64,000 nt of DNA from Trebonia sp963737285 (GTDB lineage Bacteria; Actinomycetota; Actinomycetes; Streptosporangiales; Streptosporangiaceae): positions 992,001-1,056,000 of the forward strand of contig CAVTRT010000003.1 in the NCBI GenBank assembly GCA_963737285.1. Reading direction: 5' to 3'. Of the stretch, positions 27,720-36,223 are shown piece after piece. Made by a program: the position numbers and the translations under genes. The first letter of the stretch is position 1. Each line of letters opens with the position of its first letter. The notes under the pieces are model-generated. The model made no database searches and was not told the origin of the DNA. It saw only the letters and a program-made list of their open reading frames with translations.

Positions 27720-27871
27720 TGGCTACATTTTCACGCGGGTCGCGATTGACGATACGGGGCGAGAACGTAGCATGTCCGATGAAACTCATCCTGAAAGCCA
27801 CCACCTAGCCGATGAAGGTGTAACACTTGTCTGGTTGAGACCAAGTGTCTTCCAAAGGGAGGATGAGGCTC

Positions 27872-28114
27872 ATGTCCAAGCCGGTTCTCGCTCGCGTCGC
27901 CAATTGGGGGTTGATGCTCTTGGGCATCGTGTGCCTGGGAATTGGCCTGTGTTTCGCAACCGGAGCGTTCGTCGACCTCGATTTTATCGATGTCAACCAC
28001 CTGAAGAGTTGGCCCCCTCAGGTCATCATCGAAATGAGCATCGCCATGATGCTGATGGTCTTCGGTCCGTGGTGTTTGTTGCAAGGTATCCGCTCGACCG
28101 TCCGTCATAAGTAG
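27872..28114 (+). CDS. Small membrane protein, 80 residues
   Basis: Two hydrophobic segments are clear: V-A-N-W-G-L-M-L-L-G-I-V-C-L-G-I-G-L and I-I-E-M-S-I-A-M-M-L-M-V-F-G-P-W-C-L-L, separated by an acidic loop. GGGAGG lies 10 nt before ATG 27872. I know no family. Holin-like size and topology make a phage link possible after the terminase genes, but this is a guess. The frame is intact. Confidence 0.55.
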   Translation: MSKPVLARVANWGLMLLGIVCLGIGLCFATGAFVDLDFIDVNHLKSWPPQVIIEMSIAMMLMVFGPWCLLQGIRSTVRHK

Positions 28115-28221
28115 GCCCGTGAGTAGTCACCCCCCCCTGTAAGCCGCGTCCAGGCTGGCGTAGGTCCGCACCGGCCGGACGGGCCGGTTGCCGTGGTCGT
28201 CTCTCATGGGCGGTCCTCGTG

Positions 28222-28237
28222 TGTATCGTACGATACA
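28222..28237. promoter_or_regulatory. Perfect 16-bp palindrome TGTATCGTACGATACA
   Basis: It is fully self-complementary, the size of a dimeric repressor site. It lies upstream of a very short minus-strand frame (28124-28208). The 11-bp core GTATCGTACGA recurs at 54008-54018, about 60 bp upstream of the gene at 53594-53950. An operator of a plasmid-borne regulator is likely; the protein is unknown. Confidence 0.6.
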
Positions 28238-28248
28238 AAGCTAACGGC

Positions 28249-28269
28249 CGCCCGGGCCGGTCCCGGGCG
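28249..28269 (-). terminator. Hairpin downstream of the biosynthetic operon side
   Basis: CGCCCGGG, loop CCGGT, CCCGGGCG: a perfect 8-bp stem just past the stop of the small frame at 28285 and about 170 bp beyond the last gene of the minus-strand operon. A terminator is plausible. Confidence 0.45.
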
Positions 28270-28284
28270 GGCGTCGCGATCGTC

Positions 28285-28383
28285 TCAGCGTTTGGCGGCG
28301 GCGGCCCTCACTTCGGCCCACCAGATCTTTTCGAATTGTCGCCGCTGACCGGCGGTCCATCGGAATGGCGACGTGACACACAT
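28285..28383 (-). CDS. Possible micro-gene, 32 residues, duplicated in the segment
   Basis: Encodes M-C-V-T-S-P-F-R-W-T-A-G-Q-R-R and, further on, F-E-K-I-W-W-A-E-V-R-A-A-A-K-R. A similar DNA and protein end (R-W-T-A-G-Q-R-R...E-L-T-A-A-A) occurs at 45494-45590, also followed by a hairpin. Recurrence argues for function, or for the conserved tail of a larger lost gene. There is no clear ribosome binding site. Confidence 0.3.
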   Translation of the reverse strand: MCVTSPFRWTAGQRRQFEKIWWAEVRAAAAKR

Positions 28384-28433
28384 GTGTGCGCCGCCCTGAC
28401 AGAGGATTAGCCGAGTCGTGCGAGCAGGGTCGC

Positions 28434-29347
28434 TCATATCGTTTTCCCCCAGAACGCTCGAACGATCCGCTGCACCTCGTGGGGTTCCTCGACGTGGCAG
28501 AACGAACCGCTCCGCTCAAGCAAGTGCATCTCCGTCCCGGGTGCATGGGCCAAGATTTGATGCTGCATTGCCGGATACAATGCCCGGTCGAATTGGCCCG
28601 CTAGAATGAGAAGCGGTACAGTGAGGTCGCGAAGGCGCGGCCGAAAGTCTGGGATCGTCGGGATTTGACCGCCGACGGTGAAGTCCACGTCGTCGCCGCA
28701 AAACACCGGGTAGAGCGCGAGGTTCCGCGCCCGGCTCCGTCGCGACTAGCGCCGCCTTATCGGGGTCGAAAAACCGGACGACCCTTGCGGCCCGCCCGAA
28801 TAATTGCGACATCCGCGGATCGGTCGATCGAAAGCCCTGGGAACGCAACCGCTGAATCTCGGTCCAAATTTCGGGGCACTGGTTAGCGATCTCGCGATTG
28901 ATGTTGGCATGATTCTGCTGCCACATCTCCGGGCTCGACAAGCTGTTCGCCAGCACGATCGACTTGACCAAGTCCGGATGTCCGAGCGCCAGGGCCTGGG
29001 CCAGCAGCCCACCATACGAAAACCCGTAGATGTGGACTGGGCCGAGGTTGAGCCGGCAGAGCAGTGCCGCGACGTCATCGACGTCGGTGGCGAAGGTGAT
29101 GGTATGTAGATCGTCAGGAGCTTCCGACCGGCCGCGGCCGTGAAGATCACGTAGCGAGTGGTGGTCTTCCGCCAGTGCGTCGAAGTGCGGGTGAAACACG
29201 ACGTGTGAGCCAGCCGGGCCGAAGCCGGCCAGAGCATGGGACGGGTTCGCCATGTCCGTGCCGCTCGACCCAAAGCCGCTTGCCGGGGATCGAGACGTAC
29301 TCTCCGGGAGGGTGCTCGAAGACGATCGGAGATTGCGGTGAGTTCAT
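28434..29347 (-). pseudogene. Alpha/beta hydrolase (proline-iminopeptidase-like), frameshifted
   Basis: Last gene of the minus-strand biosynthetic operon. Reads V-S-I-P-G-K-R-L-W-V-E-R-H-G, then after a shift L-A-G-F-G-P-A-G-S, D-L-H-G-R-G-R-S, and the nucleophile elbow G-F-S-Y-G-G with Ser. After a shift near 28720 come the acid in A-G-Q-F-D-R-A-L-Y and the His in S-F-C-H-V-E-E-P. All three catalytic residues exist, so three base corrections give an intact cytosolic hydrolase of about 300 residues. A role in releasing or trimming an amide- or ester-linked intermediate would fit the two ATP-grasp ligases in the operon. Confidence 0.75.
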
Positions 29348-29461
29348 AGTATTCGGCTCGTGTTAGGGAATTTTCAGAGGCACATGCTTTTATCGGCGAC
29401 CATCCCGCCCAGCGTCGCGGCTTGACATGCCGCGCCAGATCTCGATGATGGCCCCGTCTTG

Positions 29462-30725
29462 TCACCCGCCCAACTCGATCTGCCCCTCCAGTTCGCGCAC
29501 GCGGAGTGCATCGGCTTCGACCTGGGCGGGGTCCGTGTGGGCCAGTACGACGAATCCCAAGTCGAGGCTTCCAAACAGATCGCGGGTCGATTCGATCCAA
29601 ACGCCGTTAAGAAGGGCGAGCTTGGAGAAATGGTGGCTTTCCAGCTCTCCAATGCCATTGAGCACTTCCGCGTTGCGCACGTAGCCGGCTCGCCGGGCTA
29701 TCAAGAACACAACGCGGACATGCCCGAGCAGGGATTGAGTAACACTCGGGCAGCGACTCGCCGGAGGCGATTCGCCGGACCATGCGATCGACCTGGCTGT
29801 CGCCGGTGGCTACCCGGCAGAACCGCGGGTGGCCGCCGCCGTGCGGGCGGGCGGCGACCTCGATCAACCGAAGCCCGCTGTCGGTGAGCATGATCTCGGC
29901 GTGGCCGCCCCATAGCGGATGCCGACCGCGTCGAGCACTCCACGGGCATAGGACACGAGGTCGTCGTAGTCCGGGAAGCCGGGCGGCATCCAGTCCATCG
30001 ACTCGTAGACCGCCATGTAGCTGCCGTTATCGACCTTGTGGTAACGGCAGACGTCGCATACCGAGTGCTGGCCGTCCCAGCTCGCGGTATCGACAACAAA
30101 CTCGGTGCCGGTGCAGTCCTCCTGCACCACCAGGTCGTCGTTACAAATTACCGAGCCGGTTCTTCCGCCCCGAGCATCTCTAGAAACACGCGACGCCAAC
30201 CGTCACCACGCGGCACGCGAGTGACTCCGTCGGTGCTCGCACTCTTCGGGCGGCTTCACCACGAGGTCGCGTCCGCCCAAGCCTGCACGTTCGATCCACG
30301 CTTCGACTGCGTCCGGATTGTCCGTGCAGATCTGCTCGATCACCGGCAACCCGGCCCGCGCCACGGCCGCGGCCATCGCCCCCTTGTGTCGGCGGGCGGC
30401 GGCGGTCTCGGGCCGATTCGCAAGTTCGGGCACCACCTGCGGCGCGACGCACTCCGCCAGTTCGACCCCGGACTCGCAGCCCGCGAGCACGCACCGCGGA
30501 CGCAACTCTCGCAATAGCGCGACCATGTCGGACAGGTCGTCGTTGGCGACGATGATGCCGTGGAAATCTTCGGGGCGGTACGACGCCGCGTAGACCTCAG
30601 GGGTGGTCGGTGCTACGAGGGCGACGACCGGGATACCGGAGTCGAGGAACGTCGAGCGCGTAGGTCGCCCCGGATGAGTATGGATGAACGATCACCACCG
30701 GCCGGGCCTGCAAGAACGCCGGCAC
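29462..30725 (-). pseudogene. ATP-grasp ligase 2, frameshifted
   Basis: Pieces in several frames form an ATP-grasp protein of about 420 residues: A-R-P-V-V-I-V-H-P-Y-S-S-G-A, a Rossmann-like start with V-L-A-G-C-E-S-G-V-E-L-A-E, and the central N-K-x-type region R-H-K-G-A-M-A-A-A-V. Then come D-L-V-V-K-P-P (lysine), V-V-Q-E-D-C-T-G-T-E-F-V-V-D, I-E-V-A-A-R-P-H-G-G-G (metal-binding E and R) and a C-terminal lobe S-T-R-D-L-F-G-S-L-D-L-G. This is the carboxylate-amine ligase class that makes amide bonds via acyl phosphate. GTG 30725 is the assumed start. Shifts fall near 30560, 30230, 29900 and 29700. Confidence 0.78.
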
Positions 30726-30801
30726 GGCCGAGACCCTGGAAGGCGTCGCGAGCCGCGCCGTGGCGGCGCGAATCGCCGCCAAGCGTCCGCGACCCGGAGG
30801 C

Positions 30802-31659
30802 TCAGCCCGCGGCGCGCAGCGCGGAGTGGACCAGGCCAGGCTCTTCGACGAGCGTGACGGGGATGCCGTTGTCCCGCAGGTGGCGGGCATAGGCCCGAGC
30901 ATCGATCAGTAGCGGGTCGAGTTCGGCCCCCATCACGTAGGCGGCCGGCAGACGGTCGAACCGGCCCCGGACGAGGGGCGAGACGTACGGGTCATCGACC
31001 AAGCCAGCGTCCGGCAGATAGCAGGCGGTGTAGTACTGCATCTCGCCGCTGGTCAGCAGCGGCGCATCGTCGCCGCCGGCCCGTCAGCGGGTGAAGTCCA
31101 GAACCGGGCTGATGAGCGACTGGCCGCGGAGGGCGGGCCACCGTGGTCGCGAGCCATCATCGCGACGCAGACTGCCATATTCGCGCCGGAGCTGTCGCCC
31201 GAGATGACGATCTTGGCCGGGTAGATCCAAGCCGGCCCGGCCGCGCCGCGAGGCCGCACAACGCCGCGTAACAGTCCTCCAGGGCAGCGGGGAACGGGTC
31301 CTCCGGGGCCATGCTAAAGTCGATCGCGACGGTCACCAATCCGGTGTTGGCACACAACTCCCGTAGACCGTGTCGTGGGTCTCCAGCGAGCCGACGACGA
31401 AGCCGCCGCCGCGGAAGTAGATCACGAGGGCGTCGTCGACCGTATGGTCGGGCCGGTAGACCCGCGCCGCGACGACGCGACCGCCGTGCTCGATGACCAC
31501 GTCGTCTTTGCTGACCCCGGCCGGCATGGGATAGGGAAACACCTTGGTCAGGCCGAGGTACAACTCGCGCTGGCGGTCGAGCGGCTGCCTATAGAAGTCG
31601 GGAGGCATCGCCGCGTCACAGCGCTGGATAAACTCGCGGATGCCGGGTGCATAGTCCAT
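30802..31659 (-). pseudogene. HSL-type alpha/beta hydrolase (esterase), frameshifted
   Basis: Hormone-sensitive-lipase family: R-G-G-G-F-V-V-G-S stands for the H-G-G-G oxyanion motif (first His replaced by Arg), V-A-I-D-F-S-M-A-P-E-D-P-F-P-A-A is the classic second motif, and I-S-G-D-S-S-G-A-N is the nucleophile box. M-G-A-E-L-D-P-L-L-I-D supplies Asp and P-G-L-V-H-S supplies His. Four frames are used (shifts near 31350, 31230 and 31060). GGAGAG lies before ATG 31659. In the operon it could remove an ester or acetyl protecting group; the substrate is unknown. Confidence 0.8.
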
Positions 31660-31744
31660 ATCGCTCTCCTCAAAGGTTAGTGGTCAAGTTGGCCGAGACA
31701 CGGAGTTCTCCAGGGTGACGCCGGAGGATCGGCCTATCGTCGGG

Positions 31745-33022
31745 TCAGATGGTGGGTTCGCCCTGCGGGCAGGCCATGGCGAGCTGCGTCTCGCGCCTCA
31801 GCACAACTTCCCGCAGCAGCCCCCGGCGTAACAGGACCGGCAGGCACAAGACCGTGCCCAAACCACCGACCCACAGCGCAACGCTAAGCCCCCACAGGTC
31901 GATGCAGACGAACGTCATAAGGCTTCCGAACGGGACCGCGCCCCAGATCAGGAACCTCTGGACCGAATTGACACGGCCGAGCAAGGCACCGGGCGCCTCG
32001 GTTTGCCGCAGCGTCAGCGAAGTCGGGCCGAACGCCCCTTCTCCCACCCCGTGGATGATGCTCGCGACAATCAGAGCGGTCACGGAGCCCATGGCCCCGG
32101 CGACGGGCGTCAGCATCAGGCCGAACACCGAAACCGCCGCGCTGAAGGCCAGGGTCCCGTCGACCCCAACGCCGGCGACTAGGTTCGGCGAAAGCAGGTT
32201 GCCGATGGGAAGCCCGCGGCGGTGGCGCCCAGACGAGGCCGATCGACGCCGCGTTCAGTCCAAGGACGTCCCTGCAGTAAAGCACCAGGCTGGACTCGAT
32301 CATGCTCAGGAAGGCGACGTACACCACGCCGCACGAGATCGCTGGTTCGATCCTGTCGTGGCGGAACACGAACGACAGCCCTTCCCGGATGTCGCGGAGC
32401 ATCCAGCCGCGCTCACGGGGCTGGCCGTCGGCCGGCTGACCGGTGCCGAATCAGAGCAGGAACGCGACCGACACCACAAACGTCATGGCATCGAAGGCGA
32501 GGCCGCGACCACCCCGAACGCAGCGATCACCAGGCCGGCGACCATCGGCCCGACGGTCCGCGACACCGACTCGGAGAAATACAGCCGCGAATTGCCGGAC
32601 TGGAGTTCCTCCTCGCCAAACATCAGCTCGGGCAGGTAGGACGTATAGGCGACCTGGAAGAACACCACGGCCGAGCCCGCGACGAACACCAGCCCCAGCA
32701 GCGAGGAGAATGTGAGCAGGCCGAGCACAGTCAGTGTGGCGATCGCCGCGAACACCACAGCCTGCATCGCGTCGCAGGCCAGCATGGTTTGGCGGTGCGG
32801 CAGGCGGTCGATGACGGCTCCTGCGGGCAAGCCAAACATCAGGAACGGAGCGAACAGGGCAAACGGCAGCAATGCTGCTTGGGCGACGGAAGCCCCCGCC
32901 GCCTCGACCGCCAGCAGGGGCAGGGCGAGGACGGCGAACTGGTCGCCGAGCAGGTTCAAGGACTGGCCGGCCCAGAGACGACGGAAATCCCGGCGTTGCG
33001 CGTGCTGGTTGGGAGATATCAT
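31745..33022 (-). pseudogene. MFS transporter (exporter), frameshifted
   Basis: About 425 residues with the MFS_3/enterobactin-exporter look: D-F-R-R-L-W-A-G-Q-S-L-N-L-L-G-D-Q-F at the start, the loop 2-3 motif G-A-V-I-D-R-L-P-H-R, and about twelve hydrophobic segments. The second half contains I-I-H-G-V-G-E-G-A-F-G-P-T and R-V-N-S-V-Q-R-F-L. Shifts near 32490 and 32230 break it. ATG 33020-33022 starts M-I-S-P-N-Q-H. In the operon it is the likely exporter of the product and therefore a self-protection function. Confidence 0.82.
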
Positions 33023-33080
33023 TCTGGGGGGGTCCTTTTTGGCTTTGGTTTCGAAGATGAGAGGCGGCGGCCCTGCGTGT

Positions 33081-34330
33081 TTATTCGATGACCAGCGCGA
33101 ATGCACGCTCGGCAGCTTGGGCGGCCTCGTCGCACGCTTCGGGGGTGGCCCCGTGCACGACAGCGTAGCCATAGCGGCACGACACGTGGTCATTGGGTGG
33201 AAGCACCAATCGCTGCCCCGGCAACGCCAGCGACTGCGCCCACGTTGACCGCCGGCGGCAGCATCCGGTCGTTCACACTGACGGACACGACCGTGGCGTT
33301 TCTCTCGGGGTAGAAGAAGCGGATCGCGGCGACGTGGGGTGGATAGGGCTTGATCACCGGAGCTGCGCCGCAGGCGACATCCACGGCGACGCGGCCGGGG
33401 TTGACGCCCGTCGCCACCCAGCCGACGTACGGGATCATGTCGCCGCCGAGCCGGGCGTTGATCTCGACGATCTTCGGCCCGGTGGCGGTAAGCCTCAGCT
33501 CGGTATGCGTGATGCCGGTGGGATAGCCCGATCGCCCGATGCGCGGTCTAGAGCACTTCGCGCAGCCTCGGATCGGTCAGGAGCGGATCGGCGGGATTCA
33601 CGAGGTGGCCGGTCTCCTCGAAGTGTGGGTAGAATCCCGTCATCTTGCGGGCGAGGAACAACGGTGTGAGCGTCCCGCTCGCGCAAGCGGCGTCGACGCT
33701 CATCTCAGGCCCATCCATGTATTCCTCGACCAGCACCCCGGCATCGAACCGAGGCACCCCGTCCTCATGCGCGTCGCGGGCGTGGGCGTAGGCGGCTTCG
33801 AAGTGCCGCCTTGGTGGTTCGCGAGGCTGACGCCGAAGCTTGCGCCGATACGCTCTCGGCTTGACGATCACCGGGTAACCGATCGAGTGGGCCACGGCTG
33901 CGGCCTCGTCAGCCGACGACACCGGCACCGAGCGAGCTTGGGGTACCCCGGCGGCGGCGAGGACAGTGTGGTTGGGGTGTTCATCCCGGCAGTTGGCGAT
34001 CGCCCCTGCCGGCCCTCCTGGCAGCCCGAGCGCCTCGGCAACTCGGGTCGCATGGACCATCCGGATCTCGTCCCAGCAGATCACGCCGTCGATCACCACC
34101 CCGTCGGGCAGCGTGCGTGCGGCCGCGACCATGGCCTCAACGTCCAGGGTATTCACTCGCGTGTTCCCGACGACATACGGTCGTTCCCATCCCACATCCC
34201 GATCCAACAACAGCCAGACACGGGCGTGTCGCGCGATCATCCTGAGGAGATACTCGCGGTAGAGGTGATAGCCGCTCGAGATCAATAGCACGGTCCGAGT
34301 CGGCGGACCGGAGGTCGAAGATTGGGTCAT
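33081..34330 (-). pseudogene. ATP-grasp ligase 1, frameshifted
   Basis: Intact frame for the first 260 residues: V-L-L-I-S-S-G-Y-H-L-Y-R-E-Y-L, V-I-D-G-V-I-C-W-D-E-I, A-L-G-L-P-G-G-P, the nucleotide-binding G-Y-P-V-I-V-K-P-R, and G-V-L-V-E-E-Y-M-D-G-P-E-M-S-V-D. After a shift near 33545 follow the C-terminal G-R-V-A-V-D-V-A-C-G and R-F-F-Y-P-E-R-N-A pieces, ending A-F-A-L-V-I-E. It belongs to the ATP-grasp carboxylate-amine ligases used for dipeptide-like bonds. Its ATG overlaps the stop of the Rieske gene (ATGA at 34327-34330), showing translational coupling. Substrates are unknown, probably an amino acid derived from the SznF-like step. Confidence 0.82.
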
Positions 34331-34696
34331 GATTCGTCATCTCCGGGAGTGTTGGAGGTCGTGTTGCACCCAGCCGCGATCGGCCGATGAAGGATGACGG
34401 CCCGTCGGACGGGCCGAGACTCCGCGGACTCTGGCACAATCGCCGTCCATGGGCCACTTTGCCGCTGGATCAGCGGCAGGGCTCGGTTGCGGAGCCAGCG
34501 AATTTTCACCGGGTTATCGTGCCAGGGGCAGAGCACCGCTTGCCCCTCGGTATCGATAGTGCCGAGGCGGAGCGGGCCGCCACGGTGGGGGCATCCGGCA
34601 GGGAGCAGGTACACGGACCCGTCGCCGAGCATCGTGAGAAACCAGCCCCCCCTCCGTCAACCTCGATAAGTTGACCCGCGATGGGTCGAACGTCAT
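34327..34696 (-). pseudogene. Rieske [2Fe-2S] ferredoxin, frameshifted at a G7 run
   Basis: A small Rieske protein of about 122 residues. Cluster ligands are in G-C-P-H-R-G-G-P-L (C and H) and V-L-C-P-W-H-D-N (C and H). It starts M-T-F-D-P-S-R-V, overlapping the stop of the SznF-like gene by ATGA at 34693-34696. A run of seven G near 34646 puts the N-terminal 17 codons out of frame; six G would restore L-T-E-G-G-W-F-L-T-M-L. It probably supplies electrons to the diiron enzyme encoded just upstream, or to a missing oxygenase. Confidence 0.85.
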
Positions 34697-36126
34697 GACA
34701 ACCATTTGGTGTGATCCTTGATGGATGAGATGTGATACGTGCACTGGTCGGACTCGATGATCGCACCATGCAGCCGGTTCTTCAGGATCACCGTCCCCTC
34801 GCCAGAGTGGAGCATGGTGAACCGCCCGTCGCCGGTGACGAACTTCATCGTGCCGGACTCAACCCAGCACAGCTCGTCGCCGTCGTGGACGTGGGTCACT
34901 GACAACTCGCCGCGCGGCTCGACGAGCTTCTGTGTCGGTACCTCTACACCGCTGGCGACGAGGTTGATGCGGACTTTCGGGGCGAGTGCCTTGAAGTATT
35001 CTCCGTTGTCGGACCAGGCCACCTGGCGGATGAAGTCCTGATCGGCGATCTCGGCGAGGAGCTTGGCATTCTCGGTGCCGCGGACGATCTCGGGAATGAC
35101 GCTTGGTCCGTGCTGCCGGATCGCCGGCAGGGCCAGCTTCTCGAGGGCCATACGGCTGTGGTGGCCATCGATGTGGGCATGCTCGAGGAAGTAGTGGACT
35201 TCGGCATCCTTCCCGAAGACCTGCCTCATCATCTCCGCCATCTCCCGGCATGTCCTAATGAACGTGGTTTCGGCATACAGGACGGCCCCCAGATAGCGGA
35301 AGAAATTGCCGTGCGAGCGAGACAGGTAGTTGAAATAGTTGTTCAGGAGCAGCGACGAGGTCAGGTAGAACTGCCAGTAAGCGTGCGGCCGATGGTCCAG
35401 CCTGACTGACTTCATCACCCGCTCGAACAGGGTACTGTGCTTGGCTCCGTGCACCCCGTAGCCGTACTCGTCAATGAGGATCTTGAACAGCTCGGACTGG
35501 AGCGGCCCATAGGCTCCGGGGACATTGCGGGACATCGCGGACGACTCAACCAAGAAGTCGCCGGCCAGTTGGACCAGGAACGTCTTAGCCGCGTGGACCG
35601 GGTCGGAGGAGCCGGTGATCGCGTCCATCACCGCGTTGCCATTTGCCTTCAGCGCCGAGCTGATGAGATCCTCAGCGTAGGCCTTGAACTGCTCGAGGGT
35701 CCACGAACCGGTTATCTGGATCTCGTCGTCTAAGAACGAGAAGAGATAACTCTCGAGCTGGGGGCGGATGAGTGCGCCGAGGGTCGCCGCCTCTGGACCG
35801 TAGAATGTCCGGAAGTCGCCCTGCTTCGACCCGAACCCAGTCTCCGGCAGGAGCACGAAGTCGGTCTCGTACACCGTCTGCAGGACACGGTTCGCGGCCA
35901 TGCTCGAGTAGTCGAGCACTTGGACGCGGCTTATTGGCTCATCGAAGCTCAAGTGCTTGAGTACTCGCGACCGAAGCGGGCGGCGATATGGGTTATCGAT
36001 AACCAGCCAGTCGTGGGTATCAGCGAAGAGCCCGATGTTGCCGAATTGCCTCAATGCGTCCTTGAAGCACGCCGTGGTGTAATCCGTATTCGCTGCGCTG
36101 CTGCCGGTGTGATCAACGCTTGTCAT
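34693..36126 (-). CDS. sznF: SznF-like N-nitrosourea synthase: HDO diiron plus cupin
   Basis: 477 intact residues (SznF is about 471). Helical N-domain to about residue 140; heme-oxygenase-like diiron domain about 145-345 with E194, E220, H230, E286, H316, D320 and H323 (H-x3-D-x2-H in E-H-A-H-I-D-G-H-H); C-terminal cupin about 385-470 with H412, H414 and H453. SznF of streptozotocin biosynthesis uses, as I recall, E189, E215, H225, E281, H311, D315, H318 and H407, H409, H448: every one shifts by +5. SznF hydroxylates N-methyl-arginine twice in the diiron domain and rearranges it in the cupin to an N-nitrosourea. A PRMT-like gene precedes it and a Rieske gene overlaps it. GGAG lies before ATG 36126. 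Other N-N or N-O chemistry remains possible. Confidence 0.93.
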   Translation of the reverse strand: MTSVDHTGSSAANTDYTTACFKDALRQFGNIGLFADTHDWLVIDNPYRRPLRSRVLKHLSFDEPISRVQVLDYSSMAANRVLQTVYETDFVLLPETGFGSKQGDFRTFYGPEAATLGALIRPQLESYLFSFLDDEIQITGSWTLEQFKAYAEDLISSALKANGNAVMDAITGSSDPVHAAKTFLVQLAGDFLVESSAMSRNVPGAYGPLQSELFKILIDEYGYGVHGAKHSTLFERVMKSVRLDHRPHAYWQFYLTSSLLLNNYFNYLSRSHGNFFRYLGAVLYAETTFIRTCREMAEMMRQVFGKDAEVHYFLEHAHIDGHHSRMALEKLALPAIRQHGPSVIPEIVRGTENAKLLAEIADQDFIRQVAWSDNGEYFKALAPKVRINLVASGVEVPTQKLVEPRGELSVTHVHDGDELCWVESGTMKFVTGDGRFTMLHSGEGTVILKNRLHGAIIESDQCTYHISSIKDHTKWLS

Positions 36127-36223
36127 GGGAAAGTTCTCCGAGTCTAGGGAATGGTTCCTCGTCCGATGCCTGCTGGGTGGCCCGAGCTGCCGTCATGTCA
36201 AGGCAGCCGTGGCGATGGATCGA

